Shown here: positions 44,980 to 55,079 of the stretch, in pieces
Layout: the number at the start of each line of letters is the position of its first letter
How positions within the stretch are numbered: the first letter of the stretch is position 1
Assembly (NCBI GenBank): GCA_047967505.1
Contig: CM106540.1
DNA: 64,000 nt
Reading direction: 5' to 3' (one strand)
DNA from: Dipteris shenzhenensis
Lineage: Eukaryota > Polypodiophyta > Polypodiopsida > Gleicheniales
Translations under genes and position numbers: made by a program
Notes under the pieces: generated by a model
Told to the model about the DNA's origin: nothing
What the model saw: only the letters and a program-made list of their open reading frames with translations
The model's database searches: none

Positions 44980-46557
44980 TTACACTCTTGCATATGGGAT
45001 TTCTCCCCAATATTCCACGTTATGATGAGCGAACGGCTCGCGATGTTGTTTGCCCAATATGCAAGAGGGACAGAGACCTTGGCGAGTGCCGACGTTAGGG
45101 AGGCCGAGGACAAGCTGATCACGGAAAGCACGATGAAGAGCATCAATGTGTAAATGACCAAACTGATAATGCCAAAGGTCGCCAAGAGAGGTTCCTGTAA
45201 GTGAGGGAAGGGCAACAAGCTTGTAGATACCATTAGTAGAATGGCCAGTCCAAACCGGCTGTCCGGTGGCACGATCGCGGATGGTGACAGAGGCTGCTTC
45301 AAACTCAACTTTCATATCGTTTTGACAAATCTGATGAACCGAAAGGAGATGAAAGCCGAGAGACGGAACATAAAGAACACGAGAAGAGTGTTTACCCCCT
45401 TTGCCATCAGGAATAATATCAAGAGAGCCCTCTGAATGAACAGGAATAGAGTGCTTATCGCTGATGCAGACACGACCAGAATGAGGAGTGAGATCCTGGA
45501 GCAGTGAGGAGGAGGGGGTCATATGCCGAGAGGCCCCACTATCAACAATCCATTCACGAGCATCGGAGCTATGGAGAGCCAATGACTCTGCTGCAGGAAG
45601 GGGGACCGAATTCAAGAGCTCAAGGTGAACAAATGCAGGAGTAGGGGTAAGGGAAGCATCAGTCGCAACGGCCAGAGGTGCGTCAGCTCGTTTGTGTTTG
45701 CGGTAGGGACAATTGCGCCAATAATGGCCAGGAGTGCCACAGTGATTGCAATTACCTTTGGGAGCAGGATGGTCACTGGAGGGATCTGAAGGAGATGAGT
45801 TATTGGCAGAGGACGGGGCATTCTTGGAGCGTGATTTGGGACGATGGGCCACAAGAGCCTCAGAAGAACCATCAGAGGTTTTAGTGAATTGTTCCTCCTG
45901 ATCCATCATCATGGGGACAAGTTCCTCCCAAGTGATGGTGCTGAGGCGGCCAGAGGTAATAAGAGAAGAATAGAATGCTGCATATCGACTGTCAGTAATA
46001 ACATGAGATAAGAGAGTAATAGCCATATCTTCGGAGGAGATAGCCTTGCCTGCATGGAGGATGTCCTGATGCATGCTCTGCATTTTGTTGATGTGGTCCC
46101 GTATGGAAGGAGAAGTAGTTGGATCGAGGCGACGAAGCTGAACTTCCAAGGAAATACGTTTCATGGGAGTGACGCGAAGATACATGCCATCAAGAAATTC
46201 CCAAATAGCACGTGCAGAAGTAAGATGCTTGATATGATTGAGAACCCCTGGTTGACAATTGAGAAAGATGAACGAGCGTACACGAGCATTCAATTTATCC
46301 CAGATAAGAGAAGCATGTGGCTCCTCCTCAGGTGACGGACGAGGGATCCCGGGATCAACAAACTCAACAAGATCATAAGATTCCAATACAGACGCCATCT
46401 GAATTTTCCAAAGAGAATAATTGGTCCCATCTAACTGCCGAGCATCTGGAAATGTAGGAAGAGTGGGAATACGTACAGGCTTGTCAGACTCTTGAAAGAA
46501 ACTGGACATAGGGGATACGCGAAGATCCGGAGTAGAATCCTTTGTTTCATCAGCCAT
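44980..46557 (-). pseudogene. Copia gag-protease-pre-integrase, 525-codon open frame
   Basis: An intact frame begins MADETKDSTPDLRVSP at 46557. Gag has LDGTNYSLWKIQMASVLESY and a UBN2-like core, then a correct knuckle CNHCGTPGHYWRNC (about 45710). The protease is WIVDSGASRHMTP (about 45550) with an intact DSGA. The pre-integrase finger reads LWHYQFGHLHIDAL and CPSCILGKQHREPF. The element is cut at about 45030, before the integrase core, and the last residues come from foreign DNA. The absence of lesions in 500 codons indicates a young copy that lost its 3' half. Confidence 0.9.
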
Positions 46558-46775
46558 AACTGAAACCAGGGAATGGACAGCAACAAGGGGCTGAAGAGAA
46601 CGGGGCTGGTGAAAAGATCAAGGTCTAGAACAGGGCTGCCGATAGGCAGCAAAAAAAAAATATTTAGGGAGGGGAGAAGAGAGCTTTGTAGTCAGTGGGA
46701 AGGAGAGTTGCTGACGAGGACAAACTTCTTCAACTTCATCAATATAGAAGTTCCCATATCAGAGAGTAACCTGGT

Positions 46776-46787
46776 GCTCTGATACCA
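46776..46787 (-). promoter_or_regulatory. Copia primer-binding site
   Basis: The minus strand reads TGGTATCAGAGC, a perfect copia-type initiator-Met tRNA site, directly at the LTR edge. Confidence 0.9.
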
Positions 46788-47611
46788 TATTAAAATGGCA
46801 GCGGAAGATGCAAACAAACTGAAATTATAGAGCCACACAGAGAACACTAGAGATAACAAAATGTATCACCACTGATCTGCTGTAAATCAGCCCTTAAACC
46901 AGGGCAGCAACTGAAATACAAGATATCTTGAATAAGATAAGAAAACAGGAGCTGCAGGAGAGGCTGAACTGAAGCAGAGAAAAAGGGTGGGACACAAGAA
47001 AGCTGAAGCCTGAGAGCACGGAGGCAGGTGAAGCCTGAAACGAAGAGGCAAGGGCCTGGAGTGAAGAGGCTAGAGGAGCCTGAACTGAGGAGGCAAGAAC
47101 CTAGAGAAGAGGAGGCTGAAGGAGCCTGGGTGAAGAGGCAGGAACCTTGGAACAAGGGAACTGTAGAGGCCTGGAGCGGGGAGGCAAGAGCCCTGAAGAG
47201 GCAAGATCTGCTGCGGGAGTGTGGGCAGCCAACTGAGCAGGTGAGAGGGGGCTCTGAGGGGATGGTCAGGAGCAGGCTGTATGCTGGAGCCTTGAGGAGC
47301 TGCAAGAAGTGATGGAGGAAGTGAAGGGAAGGAGGCCCTTTTATAGGGCAGGCGAGGGGGGGAGTCGGCCAGTTTGGCTGGACCGACCAGCCTGGTCGGT
47401 CAGGCCAACTGGGCCGACCAGCTGGTCGGCCAACCTACCCCCTCTGGCCCCCTTGCTGCATGGGGGCTGGTCGGCTGGCCACTCCTGGAGATGCTGATTC
47501 TCAACATCACCTGCGCATCAAGGGGCCTCAACACCCCTTTTAATATTCACATATCCAAGGTGCCACCATGAGGGGGGTTAGGACCACACACCAAGGCTCT
47601 TATTTCCAACA
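46788..47611 (-). repeat. 5' LTR of the antisense copia element
   Basis: On the minus strand it starts TGTTGGAAATAAGAGCCTTG and ends CATTTTAATA, a TG/CA end with one change. It holds a run of AGGCxxGAAG-type tandem motifs (about 46990-47200) and GGCCGACCAG motifs as in the other Copia-C-like LTRs. No second LTR is present. Confidence 0.8.
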
Positions 47612-47954
47612 ACCCCCCATGGGCCTAACCCCACAAATATCGAACTGCCAGTCAACGTATGCTGCACACCCACTCAGGGCCCGAACAGCTAATTATGCAG
47701 TTGCCCACTAAGGGCCCAGGCCGCCAATCAACAACTGCACAGCTCACCGACGCAGGCCATCAATTCCCATGTCAGTCATCAAACCATAGACAGAACACAT
47801 GAGTCATCACTTCCCACGTGTGCAGCCGCAGCCAGAGAATCGCGCACAGCAGCTTTCGTAGGCAGTTGCCGCTGTCACATCAGAGACCATGAAACGTCGT
47901 GCAGATGCCACGTGTTCACAGCATAGTCCGCAGGCCGCCGTGCTTTGATACCAC
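47612..47954 (-). other. Leader scrap of another antisense LTR element with primer site
   Basis: The minus strand at 47942-47953 reads TGGTATCAAAGC, a primer site one base from the LTR edge at 47955. 47612-47941 would be its leader. No gag domain is seen. Confidence 0.55.
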
Positions 47955-48031
47955 TGTAGGATAGCTGCCACATGGCAGCCATGCATTGGATGCGTCGAGT
48001 AAGGGGGTCCCACTCCCCCGCCTCTTGCCAA
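47955..48031 (-). repeat. LTR edge, second copy
   Basis: It matches 44816-44892. It ends near 48031 where sequence attributed to the sense gypsy element starts. Confidence 0.75.
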
Positions 48032-48145
48032 AGGGAGACACAAGTTGGATTTAGGAAGACCCCTTAAAGCATTTAGTTTAGAGCAGCTTTTTCATCATGT
48101 TCATTTGTCAATATCATGGCTTATTGTAGTTTTGATAGCTGTCTT

Positions 48146-49155
48146 TGTTGGAAAGGTCACCTTCCCATCTGTAAGCCCCCAAATGAGGAGAGCGTGGGGG
48201 AGGGAGACCTAGGGCAGAAGATGCCCAGAGAAGAGAGAGAGAGGGGGCTGCCACATGGGCAGCACCTCACAAGAGAAGAAGGCTGCAACAGATGGCGCGA
48301 ACTATAGTGCAGATGGCGGGGCATCCAAGTGATGGAGCAGGCCTGCAAGTGGGCAGATCAGAGTGGCGCAGCAGAGGCGGGACAGACCAGCACATGGGTC
48401 GGCCAGGAGAGAGGCTGGTTGGGCTGCTTTGAGGCAGCCAACCAGGCCTTATATAGGGCTGACCTAGGGGCTGTCCCTTGCCTAAATTGGAGGGCCAAAT
48501 GCCCTAAAAGTGTGGGCCATAAAGGCCTAGTATTGTGAGCCCTTAAAGGGCTGGACCAGCAGCAGACTGGTCGGCCAGTATGAGGCTGCCTGGTCGGTTT
48601 TCTCAGCAGGCCTTAGGGCCTATATAAGGAGAGGCTCTTGGTCTCATTTTAGCATCCAGCAAGTCAGCAAACAGAGGAGCAGCAGGAGCAGCAGAAGCCT
48701 GATCTTTGGGCCTACATCCAAGAGGCAAAGCAGGGCCAGAGTTGCTGCAGACTGAGCTCACTTGGGGCTGAGCCTAGGCTGTCTACTAGGGCAGCAAGGT
48801 GCTGAGATCTTTGGACGGAAAGTCTACTTGCGCTCGAGGTGGAGCATGCGGGCTCGAGTCTAGAGATAGCCAGCTGATAGGAGAAGGACCTTGTGGTAAG
48901 ATCAGAGGACCACACCATTGGTGGGACTCTGGATCTATCTCTCTTGTATTGTGTCCATAGTTTTGGACGGAAATATATATTTTGGTGGTTTCTCTATCTG
49001 GCCGGTTCATTGTCTATTGATGAGTCTGCACATCTATTGAATGCATATAAGTAAAGAATTTTGTGATTCCACACCCACACCGCACACTGTGTGAGCTCCT
49101 GGGCATTACTATAAGTCTTCCGCTGCATGTACCCTTTGTTGGGTATTTTCTAACA
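48146..49155 (+). repeat. 5' LTR of the gag-only element
   Basis: It contains GGCC/GGTCGG-rich motifs like those of Copia-C LTRs, a TATA box at 48620 and a CT-rich U5. It ends TTTTCTAACA, an inverted match to the TGTTGGAAA start. Confidence 0.93.
48620..48629 (+). promoter_or_regulatory. TATA box in the 5' LTR
   Basis: CTATATAAGG is the best core promoter match in the LTR and recurs at 51658-51667 in the 3' LTR. Confidence 0.6.
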
Positions 49156-49169
49156 TGGTATCAGAGCCC
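49156..49169 (+). promoter_or_regulatory. Primer-binding site of the gag-only element
   Basis: TGGTATCAGAGCCC abuts the LTR with no spacer and is a perfect copia-type initiator-Met site. Confidence 0.93.
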
Positions 49170-49309
49170 AAGTAGGAGGCTCACAGGTGTGGGAGCTTGA
49201 AGGCAGGGACCTTGCTGAAGGACGACCCTGATTCAGAAGCTCTTGGGAATCGACTTCCACGACTGAAATTGAGTTTGGTTGACTTTGCTGTGTGGTATAA
49301 ACAGCAGAG

Positions 49310-51175
49310 ATGTCAACCTCTACAGCCTCTTCAGTCCCTGCTTTCCCTTCCTCCTCCCCAAGTTTTCTCTCTTTCACTTTCCCTAACCTTGGAGAGTCTG
49401 GGAAAGTGGACGGGACTAATTACCCGATCTGGAAAGTGAAGATCCGGAGTCATTTAGTGGCTCGGAAGTTGTGGAAGCTGACCACGGGAGTGGAGTCGAA
49501 GCCGGAGGACATGGTGGACAGGAAAGGGGACATAGTCATGGCAGTAGACAGAGAGGAGCTTGAAGCTTGGGAAGACAGAGATGCCCATGCCCTGGCAATA
49601 ATCATAGGGACTACGGTGGACTCCATTCTTTCACATATCCAGCTGGCCAAGACGTCAGTAGAGGTGTGGGCCACATTGAAAGATTTGTACGAGATGGACA
49701 ACACCTCCCGGATTTTGCTTCTTCAGCATCAACTCTACAATCTTGATATGGAAGGAGGAGATACGGTACATAGCCACTTGACGAAGGTCAAGGTGGTGAG
49801 GGATCAGCTGGCAGCAGTTGGTCAGAAGACAGACTCATGCCATTTGGCCTTGATGGTAATGAGGAGACTACCTCGGAGTTTCAAGAGCTTTGTTACGGTT
49901 GTGACAGCAAGACAGAGGACCAAACCTCTGACGTTTGAGGAGTTGGGTCCATTACTGCTACAGGAGGAAGCTCGGGAGAAGCTCTACAATGAGGACAAAG
50001 ACGACAAGGCGATGCTGGCGAAGGATTCCGCTGGCAAAGGAAAGGGCAAGCCTAACAGTGGCAAATCCAAGAAAGATGACTCTGACGACGAGGGGACTTT
50101 TAAAAGGAAGCAGAAGAAGAAGTGCTTCTATTGTGATACGCTAGGACATTTTGCAGAGGACTGTAGAAAGAAAAAGGCAGATCAGAAAAACAAAAAGGAG
50201 TCTGACTCAGATTCAGAGGGAGAGGTCAAAGCAAATGTGGTAATCAGAGAGTTGTTCTTGGTAACATCACCGAGTGTTACCGAGGTCAGATATATTGATC
50301 CAAAAATCACAGTGAGGATGTCTGACATAGAGATGTGCGTCGACAAGGAGTCAGATGCCTTTGTGAAGGTGAAGGACAGCATGGAGCGCTTGGTACCTTC
50401 CAGGTGCATGGCTGTTGACACTAACACGAGGGTGGATTCCATGGAAGGCCCTGGGGTCTCATGGTCAGACGGATGCTGGAGTTCAGAAGAGGACAGTACA
50501 GGATTACACAGGCGCTTGGTGGGTGCCTCAATGAGAGTTTGCTTTCAGGGCAAACATTCAGGCAGTACAACAGTTTGGTATGTACTTGATATTTTGCATT
50601 TGAGTCTTTATAGTATGCTGTGGAGAGACTCTGCTCTTCATTTGTCTCAGGTGATACGAGATTGGAAGGAATTGGCCTTCTTCGAAGGTAGAAGGGGAAG
50701 TATTGGTGCTTCTTCAAATCTCGGACGCAGATTGCTAGAAGGTGATGAACAAAGAGTACTGAAGCCAGAAGAGTACCTGCTTGAGAACTCAGCGAGAGTT
50801 CATGGGCCAGGTTATCTGGAAATATTCATTGGTTGCAGACCTTGCCAAAGGAAGGACGGGTTGAAACAGACCCTTAGAGCATGGTGCTTGGAAGACTCCA
50901 GGTTGTTCACTCATTATGAGGGGGACGACTGGAAGATCGTGATGGCTGGATTGCTCGAGTTCGAAGGCGGGAACGTGACTGAAGGAGGTGGTGCCAGGAG
51001 GTGCTACCAGAGATGGACCTTTGTACCAAGATGGTGTTCGGAAGCGGAACCAGATTTGGTGGAGCAGGAGCCACTGGATGAAAAGCCAGGAAAAGATTTC
51101 GACATCAAAGAGTTCCAAGGAGTTACTGGAGCATCGTCATCGACGTGTTGGCATTGGGCCGAGATGTGTCGGTGA
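49310..51175 (+). CDS. Gag protein with long unassigned C-terminal tail
   Basis: The single open frame of 621 codons starts MSTSTASSVPAFPSSS. Residues about 30-60 have the copia gag start (VDGTNYPIWKVKIRSHL), and residues about 110-235 the UBN2 region (VWATLKDLYEM, LYNLDMEGGD, LPRSFKSFV). Residue 272 onward has a zinc knuckle CFYCDTLGHFAEDC flanked by Lys-rich and Asp/Ser-rich stretches. Gag would form the virus-like particle and bind RNA. The last 310 residues match nothing I know; WYVLDILHLSLYS near residue 425 faintly echoes the region after copia protease. The frame ends 7 bases before the 3' LTR. Most of the tail could be translated remnant of deleted pol and 3' untranslated DNA, yet it stays open for over 900 bases. 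Confidence 0.85.
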   Translation: MSTSTASSVPAFPSSSPSFLSFTFPNLGESGKVDGTNYPIWKVKIRSHLVARKLWKLTTGVESKPEDMVDRKGDIVMAVDREELEAWEDRDAHALAIIIGTTVDSILSHIQLAKTSVEVWATLKDLYEMDNTSRILLLQHQLYNLDMEGGDTVHSHLTKVKVVRDQLAAVGQKTDSCHLALMVMRRLPRSFKSFVTVVTARQRTKPLTFEELGPLLLQEEAREKLYNEDKDDKAMLAKDSAGKGKGKPNSGKSKKDDSDDEGTFKRKQKKKCFYCDTLGHFAEDCRKKKADQKNKKESDSDSEGEVKANVVIRELFLVTSPSVTEVRYIDPKITVRMSDIEMCVDKESDAFVKVKDSMERLVPSRCMAVDTNTRVDSMEGPGVSWSDGCWSSEEDSTGLHRRLVGASMRVCFQGKHSGSTTVWYVLDILHLSLYSMLWRDSALHLSQVIRDWKELAFFEGRRGSIGASSNLGRRLLEGDEQRVLKPEEYLLENSARVHGPGYLEIFIGCRPCQRKDGLKQTLRAWCLEDSRLFTHYEGDDWKIVMAGLLEFEGGNVTEGGGARRCYQRWTFVPRWCSEAEPDLVEQEPLDEKPGKDFDIKEFQGVTGASSSTCWHWAEMCR

Positions 51176-51182
51176 GAGGGGG
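51174..51182 (+). promoter_or_regulatory. Polypurine tract
   Basis: GAGAGGGGG lies immediately before the 3' LTR and would prime plus-strand synthesis. Confidence 0.85.
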
Positions 51183-52183
51183 TGTTGGAAAGGTCACCTC
51201 CCCATCTGTAAGCCCCCAAATGAGGAGAGCGTTGGGGAGGGAGACCTAGGGCAGAAGATGCCCAGAGAAGAGAGAGAGAGGGGGCTGCCACATGGACAGC
51301 ACCTCACAAGAGAAGAAGGCTGCAACAGATGGCGCGAACTATAGTGCAGATGGCAGGGCATCCAAGTGATGGAGCAGGCCTGCAAGTGGGCAGATCAGAG
51401 TGGCGCAGCAGAGGCGGGACAGACCAGCACATGGGTCGGCCAAGAGAGAGGCTGGTTGGGCTGCTTTGAGGCAGCCAACCAGGCCTTATATAGGGCTGAC
51501 CTAGGGGCTGTCCCTTGCCTAAATTGGAGGGCCAAAAGCCCTAAAAGTGTGGGCCATAAAGGCCTAGTATTGTGAGCCCTTAAAGGGCTGGACCAGCAGC
51601 AGACTGGTCGGCCAGTATGAGGCTGCCTGGTCGGTTTTCTCAGCAGGCCTTAGGGCCTATATAAGGAGAGGCTCTTGGTCTCATTTTAGCATCCAGCAAG
51701 TCAGCAAACAGAGGAGCAGCAGGAGCAGCAGAAGTCTGATCTTTGGGCCTACATCCAGGAGGCAAAGCAGGGCCAGAGTTGCTGCAGACTGACCTCACTT
51801 GGGGCTGAGCCTAGGCTGTCTACTAGGGCAGCAAGGTGCTGAGATCTTTGGACGGAAAGTCTACTTATGCTTGAGGTGGAGCACACGGGCTCAAGTCTAG
51901 AGATAGCCAGCTGATAGGAGAAGGACCTTGTGGTAAGATCAGAGGACCACACCATTGGTGGGACTCTGGATCTATCTCTCTTGTATTGTGTCCATAGTTT
52001 TGGACGGAAATATATATTTTGGTGGTTTCTCTATCTGGCCGGTTCATTGTCTATTGATGAGTCTGCACATCTATTGAATGCACATAAGTAAAGAATTTTG
52101 TGATTCCACACCCACACCGCACACTGTGTGAGCTCCTGGGCATTACTATAAGTCTTCCGCTCCGTGTACTGTATTTTCTAACA
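51183..52183 (+). repeat. 3' LTR of the gag-only element
   Basis: It matches the 5' LTR throughout. The main difference is a 9-base deletion near the end, where the 5' copy has CCCTTTGTTGGG-type sequence. Confidence 0.93.
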
Positions 52184-52188
52184 GTCTT

Positions 52189-54115
52189 TTGATTTAGTTC
52201 CTCTCCTTAGCTAATCCTTTATGTGACGTAATATATACATTGAGGGGTGAAGCTGGCAACCCTTGCTCGAAATTCATGGATATCTAGAGAAGAAACAAAC
52301 TCAACCACAACTTCATCAACATCAAATCTGTCCAAGAAGTGAGATTGAACCCATCTACATTGGACCTTGGCCTTACAGTTGAAGTGGCTAGCGTTGAGCA
52401 CTCCATCAGCAAACAATGTTGCCAAGCCGCTCAAATTAAATTCTCTGAAGACTATTCCTTTATTGGTGATGTACTTGTTGCTGTGAATGGCTCAAGACCC
52501 TAGGAGAGTTCTCTATGGTCTTGAACAAGATGTGTATGAAGTTTCTGCATGCTGGAAAACAGGTCACATGTATGGGCTTTAAACCTCCTAAGTTGATAGT
52601 CATAACTTCCACAAAACTAGCCAGGGAGGGGGTTGTGGACTTATGCTGTTCACTTAGCTAAAACAGAGGACAGCAATGGACTGTGGATGGAAGACAAGGA
52701 TATGCAGGAGCTGCTGCAGCAGTTTTCAGATGTTTTTGCTGATCTTCCTCATCCCGTACCTCCCAAGAGAGATGTGGATCATGCAATTGACCTTGAGCCA
52801 GGGTCAAAACCAATAAATAACCACCTTATAGGCTTTCAAGGGCTGAAAGGGAGGAGGTAGCCAAGCAAGTCCAGGAGCTTTTGGATGGGGATTTCTGCAC
52901 ACAGTCAGTCTCCTTTTGCTTCCCCTGTTCTCTTGGTTAAGAAGAATGATGGCTCTTATAGGATGTGCATTGATTATAGGGGCTGAATAAAATGACTGTG
53001 AAGAACAGGTTTCCTATCCCAAGAGTGGATGATTTACTTGATGACCTGAGAGTAGCCAAGTACTTTACAAAGATTGATCTAAGGCCAAGCTACCACCAAA
53101 TAAGGATGGAGAAGGATGAGCAGAAAACTGCCTTTAGAACCAAAAGTGGTTTATATCAATTCAAAGTGATGAGACAAACTGCTTTCAGAACTGAACGTGG
53201 TTTATGTCAATTCAAAGTGATGGCATTTGTCCTCACTAATGCTCCAGCAACTTTCCAAGCACTCATGAACAAGATCGTACAGCCCTATCTCTGTAGATCT
53301 GTCCTAGTCTTCTTTGATGATATACACATTTACAGCAAATCTAAAGAGGAGCACCTAATGCATGCAAAGCAGGTCCTTGAAGTCTTGAGAAACCACCAAC
53401 TCTTTGCCAAGGCAAGCAAGTGCTTTTGACATTGAATACAAGATGGGGAAGGAGAATGTGGTGGCTGATTCACTCTCTAAGATGTGGGCATGCACTCTAT
53501 CCTCCATTATAAAAGTTTACAAGGATTGGATACATGGAATTTAAGAGGGATACCTTTCAGACGTAGTAGCTGCAACCCTATTTCATGACCTGCAGGACCA
53601 AACGGCCTTGACCATCCAGTTTACAAGCCTAATAATGGGCTGATTTGGTTCCACGATTGGATTTACCTCATTGAAAACTCAGTGTACAAGCTGCTGGTGC
53701 TTCAGGAGCAGCATTCATCCCCATGGTTGGTCATGCAGGGCTATTGGAAACCTATGACAGAGTGAAACAGAGTTTTTATCGGAAGGGCCTTTGGAAAGAT
53801 GTATACAATTATGTACAGTGCTGTAAGCCTTGCCAGCAAAACAGGGAATTAAACCTTAGCCCAATTGGTCTACTCCTGGTAAATAGACACATATCTCCAT
53901 GGACTTTATCACGGGTCTACTTGTGACTCCTAGAGGCTGGAACATCATGTATTTTTGGTTGATAGGCTCACAAAGGCTGCACATTTCATTCCTACCAAAA
54001 CTTAGTATTCAACTTCCATGATTAGTTGCCAATTTATGGAGAATGTCTTCAAGTTACATGGGTTGTCACAGGAGATTGTGAGTGGCCATAATGCCAAGTT
54101 TCTCAGAGTCGTGCT
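52189..54115 (+). pseudogene. Decayed sense gypsy: protease, RT, integrase start
   Basis: Protease-like sequence (HNFINIKSVQEVRLNPSTL, about 52306; IKFSEDYSFIGDVLV) is followed by an RT lead-in (LLQQFSDVFADLPHPVPPKR, 52710-52770). The RT then runs 52992-53429 with VAKYFTKIDLRPSYHQIRM, TNAPATFQALMN and FFDDIHIYSKS, where YxDD became FFDD. RNase H is mostly deleted; only GKENVVADSLSK remains. The integrase zinc region is at 53723-53926 (HAGLLETYDRVKQ, CCKPCQQ), and the core breaks off near 54115. Sequence at 48032-48140, on the far side of the gag-only element, should belong to the same host gypsy. Confidence 0.82.
53126..53227 (+). repeat. 51-bp in-frame tandem duplication in gypsy RT
   Basis: AACTGCCTTTAGAACC and the following block recur after 51 bases (53126-53176, 53177-53227). 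The result is two diverged copies of TAFRTxxGLYQFKVM in the RT fingers, so 17 extra residues. Confidence 0.88.
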
Positions 54116-54885
54116 TACACAGAAGCGTGATTTCCAGTCTAATAACTTAATAAACTTAGAATTTTAGAACTTTAATAAATTCCACATTAAAATACCACAA
54201 CTTTAAATGCATTCATACCAAATACATCCACATAGCAATAGAAGATAAAAGAGGTAGAGACAAGTGGCACCTGACTAGGTGAGAATGAGGCTGCTCCCTG
54301 CAACTGGGTTAACCCAGTTGTTTTTTTAATGTACTCAATGATTCTTAGCCTCACTATAATGGTAGTACAATTCTTTGGACAAAACCCCATCTAGGAAATC
54401 TAGAGTTCTAGACCCAAGACCTAAATATAGGACTATTACAATGATCTTCCTTTTCAAATTGGGACTGAGATGTACATATCATTGAGAATCATCCAAGAAA
54501 GTAACCACTGGAAGCCCTTGGCCCGTGACCAGGTGGAGAAAATCACAGAAATGGTCTTGGTCCTCCTCCTTATCCCTTAAACACAGGAAACTCAGATTCC
54601 ACCCATTAGGGTTAGTATAGAAACCTTAGACTCTGGAAATATCAATCTTTTCAACACAAGCAAAACCCTATCTATCTAAAAATAAAAAAAACCAGCTTAG
54701 AGATAAAATCAAACACCTTAAAGATCAATCAAAAGTGAAAGATGATTTTGAAACAATGGAAAAAGAAAATAGCTCAACCATCAATCGCACCTTATAAACT
54801 AAAGGTTAGCTGCTAAAGAGAGAAGGTGCTGCTAGAGAGAAAGCATCTAGAAAGAGAAAACATCTAGAGAGAGGAAATATCTTCT
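54116..54885. other. Unassigned DNA left of the antisense LINE
   Basis: No frame has a recognisable domain. Around 54816-54890 the TCTAGAGAGAGAAA-type motif recurs, as it does at 60660-60805 on the other side of the LINE. The two flanks probably were one sequence before the LINE inserted. Confidence 0.5.
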
Positions 54886-55079
54886 AGAGAAAGAAAGAAA
54901 GAAAGTTTATTAAAGTCTTCGGAAGACCGATGGGTCTATGAGACTGTGAAAATCCTGATACAACGAGTTGTGGTAGTGAAGCTACTAAACGAGCATCCAT
55001 ACCAATGCAAAATGCAAAAAATGCAGAATGGCAGTACTAAGTCCTAAGTACAACATAGTCATGTCGATGGTCGACTATA

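Larger units (their letters stand above)
48146..52183 (+). mobile_element. Complete gag-only copia-type LTR element
   Basis: Two LTRs (48146-49155, 1010 bp; 51183-52183, 1001 bp) differ at about 20 sites and one 9-base indel. GTCTT lies directly outside both ends (48141-48145, 52184-52188). LTRs begin TGTTGG and end CTAACA. A primer site and a polypurine tract frame a 2.0-kb interior with one 621-codon frame. No recognisable integrase, reverse transcriptase or RNase H is present, so the element is non-autonomous and must have used another element's enzymes. Low LTR divergence suggests a recent insertion. Confidence 0.93.

Noticed and set aside
48116-49010. Small frames at 48116-48348 and 48712-49010 repeated at 51194-52047
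   Set aside because: They lie in both LTRs; repetition reflects the LTR pair, not duplicated genes.
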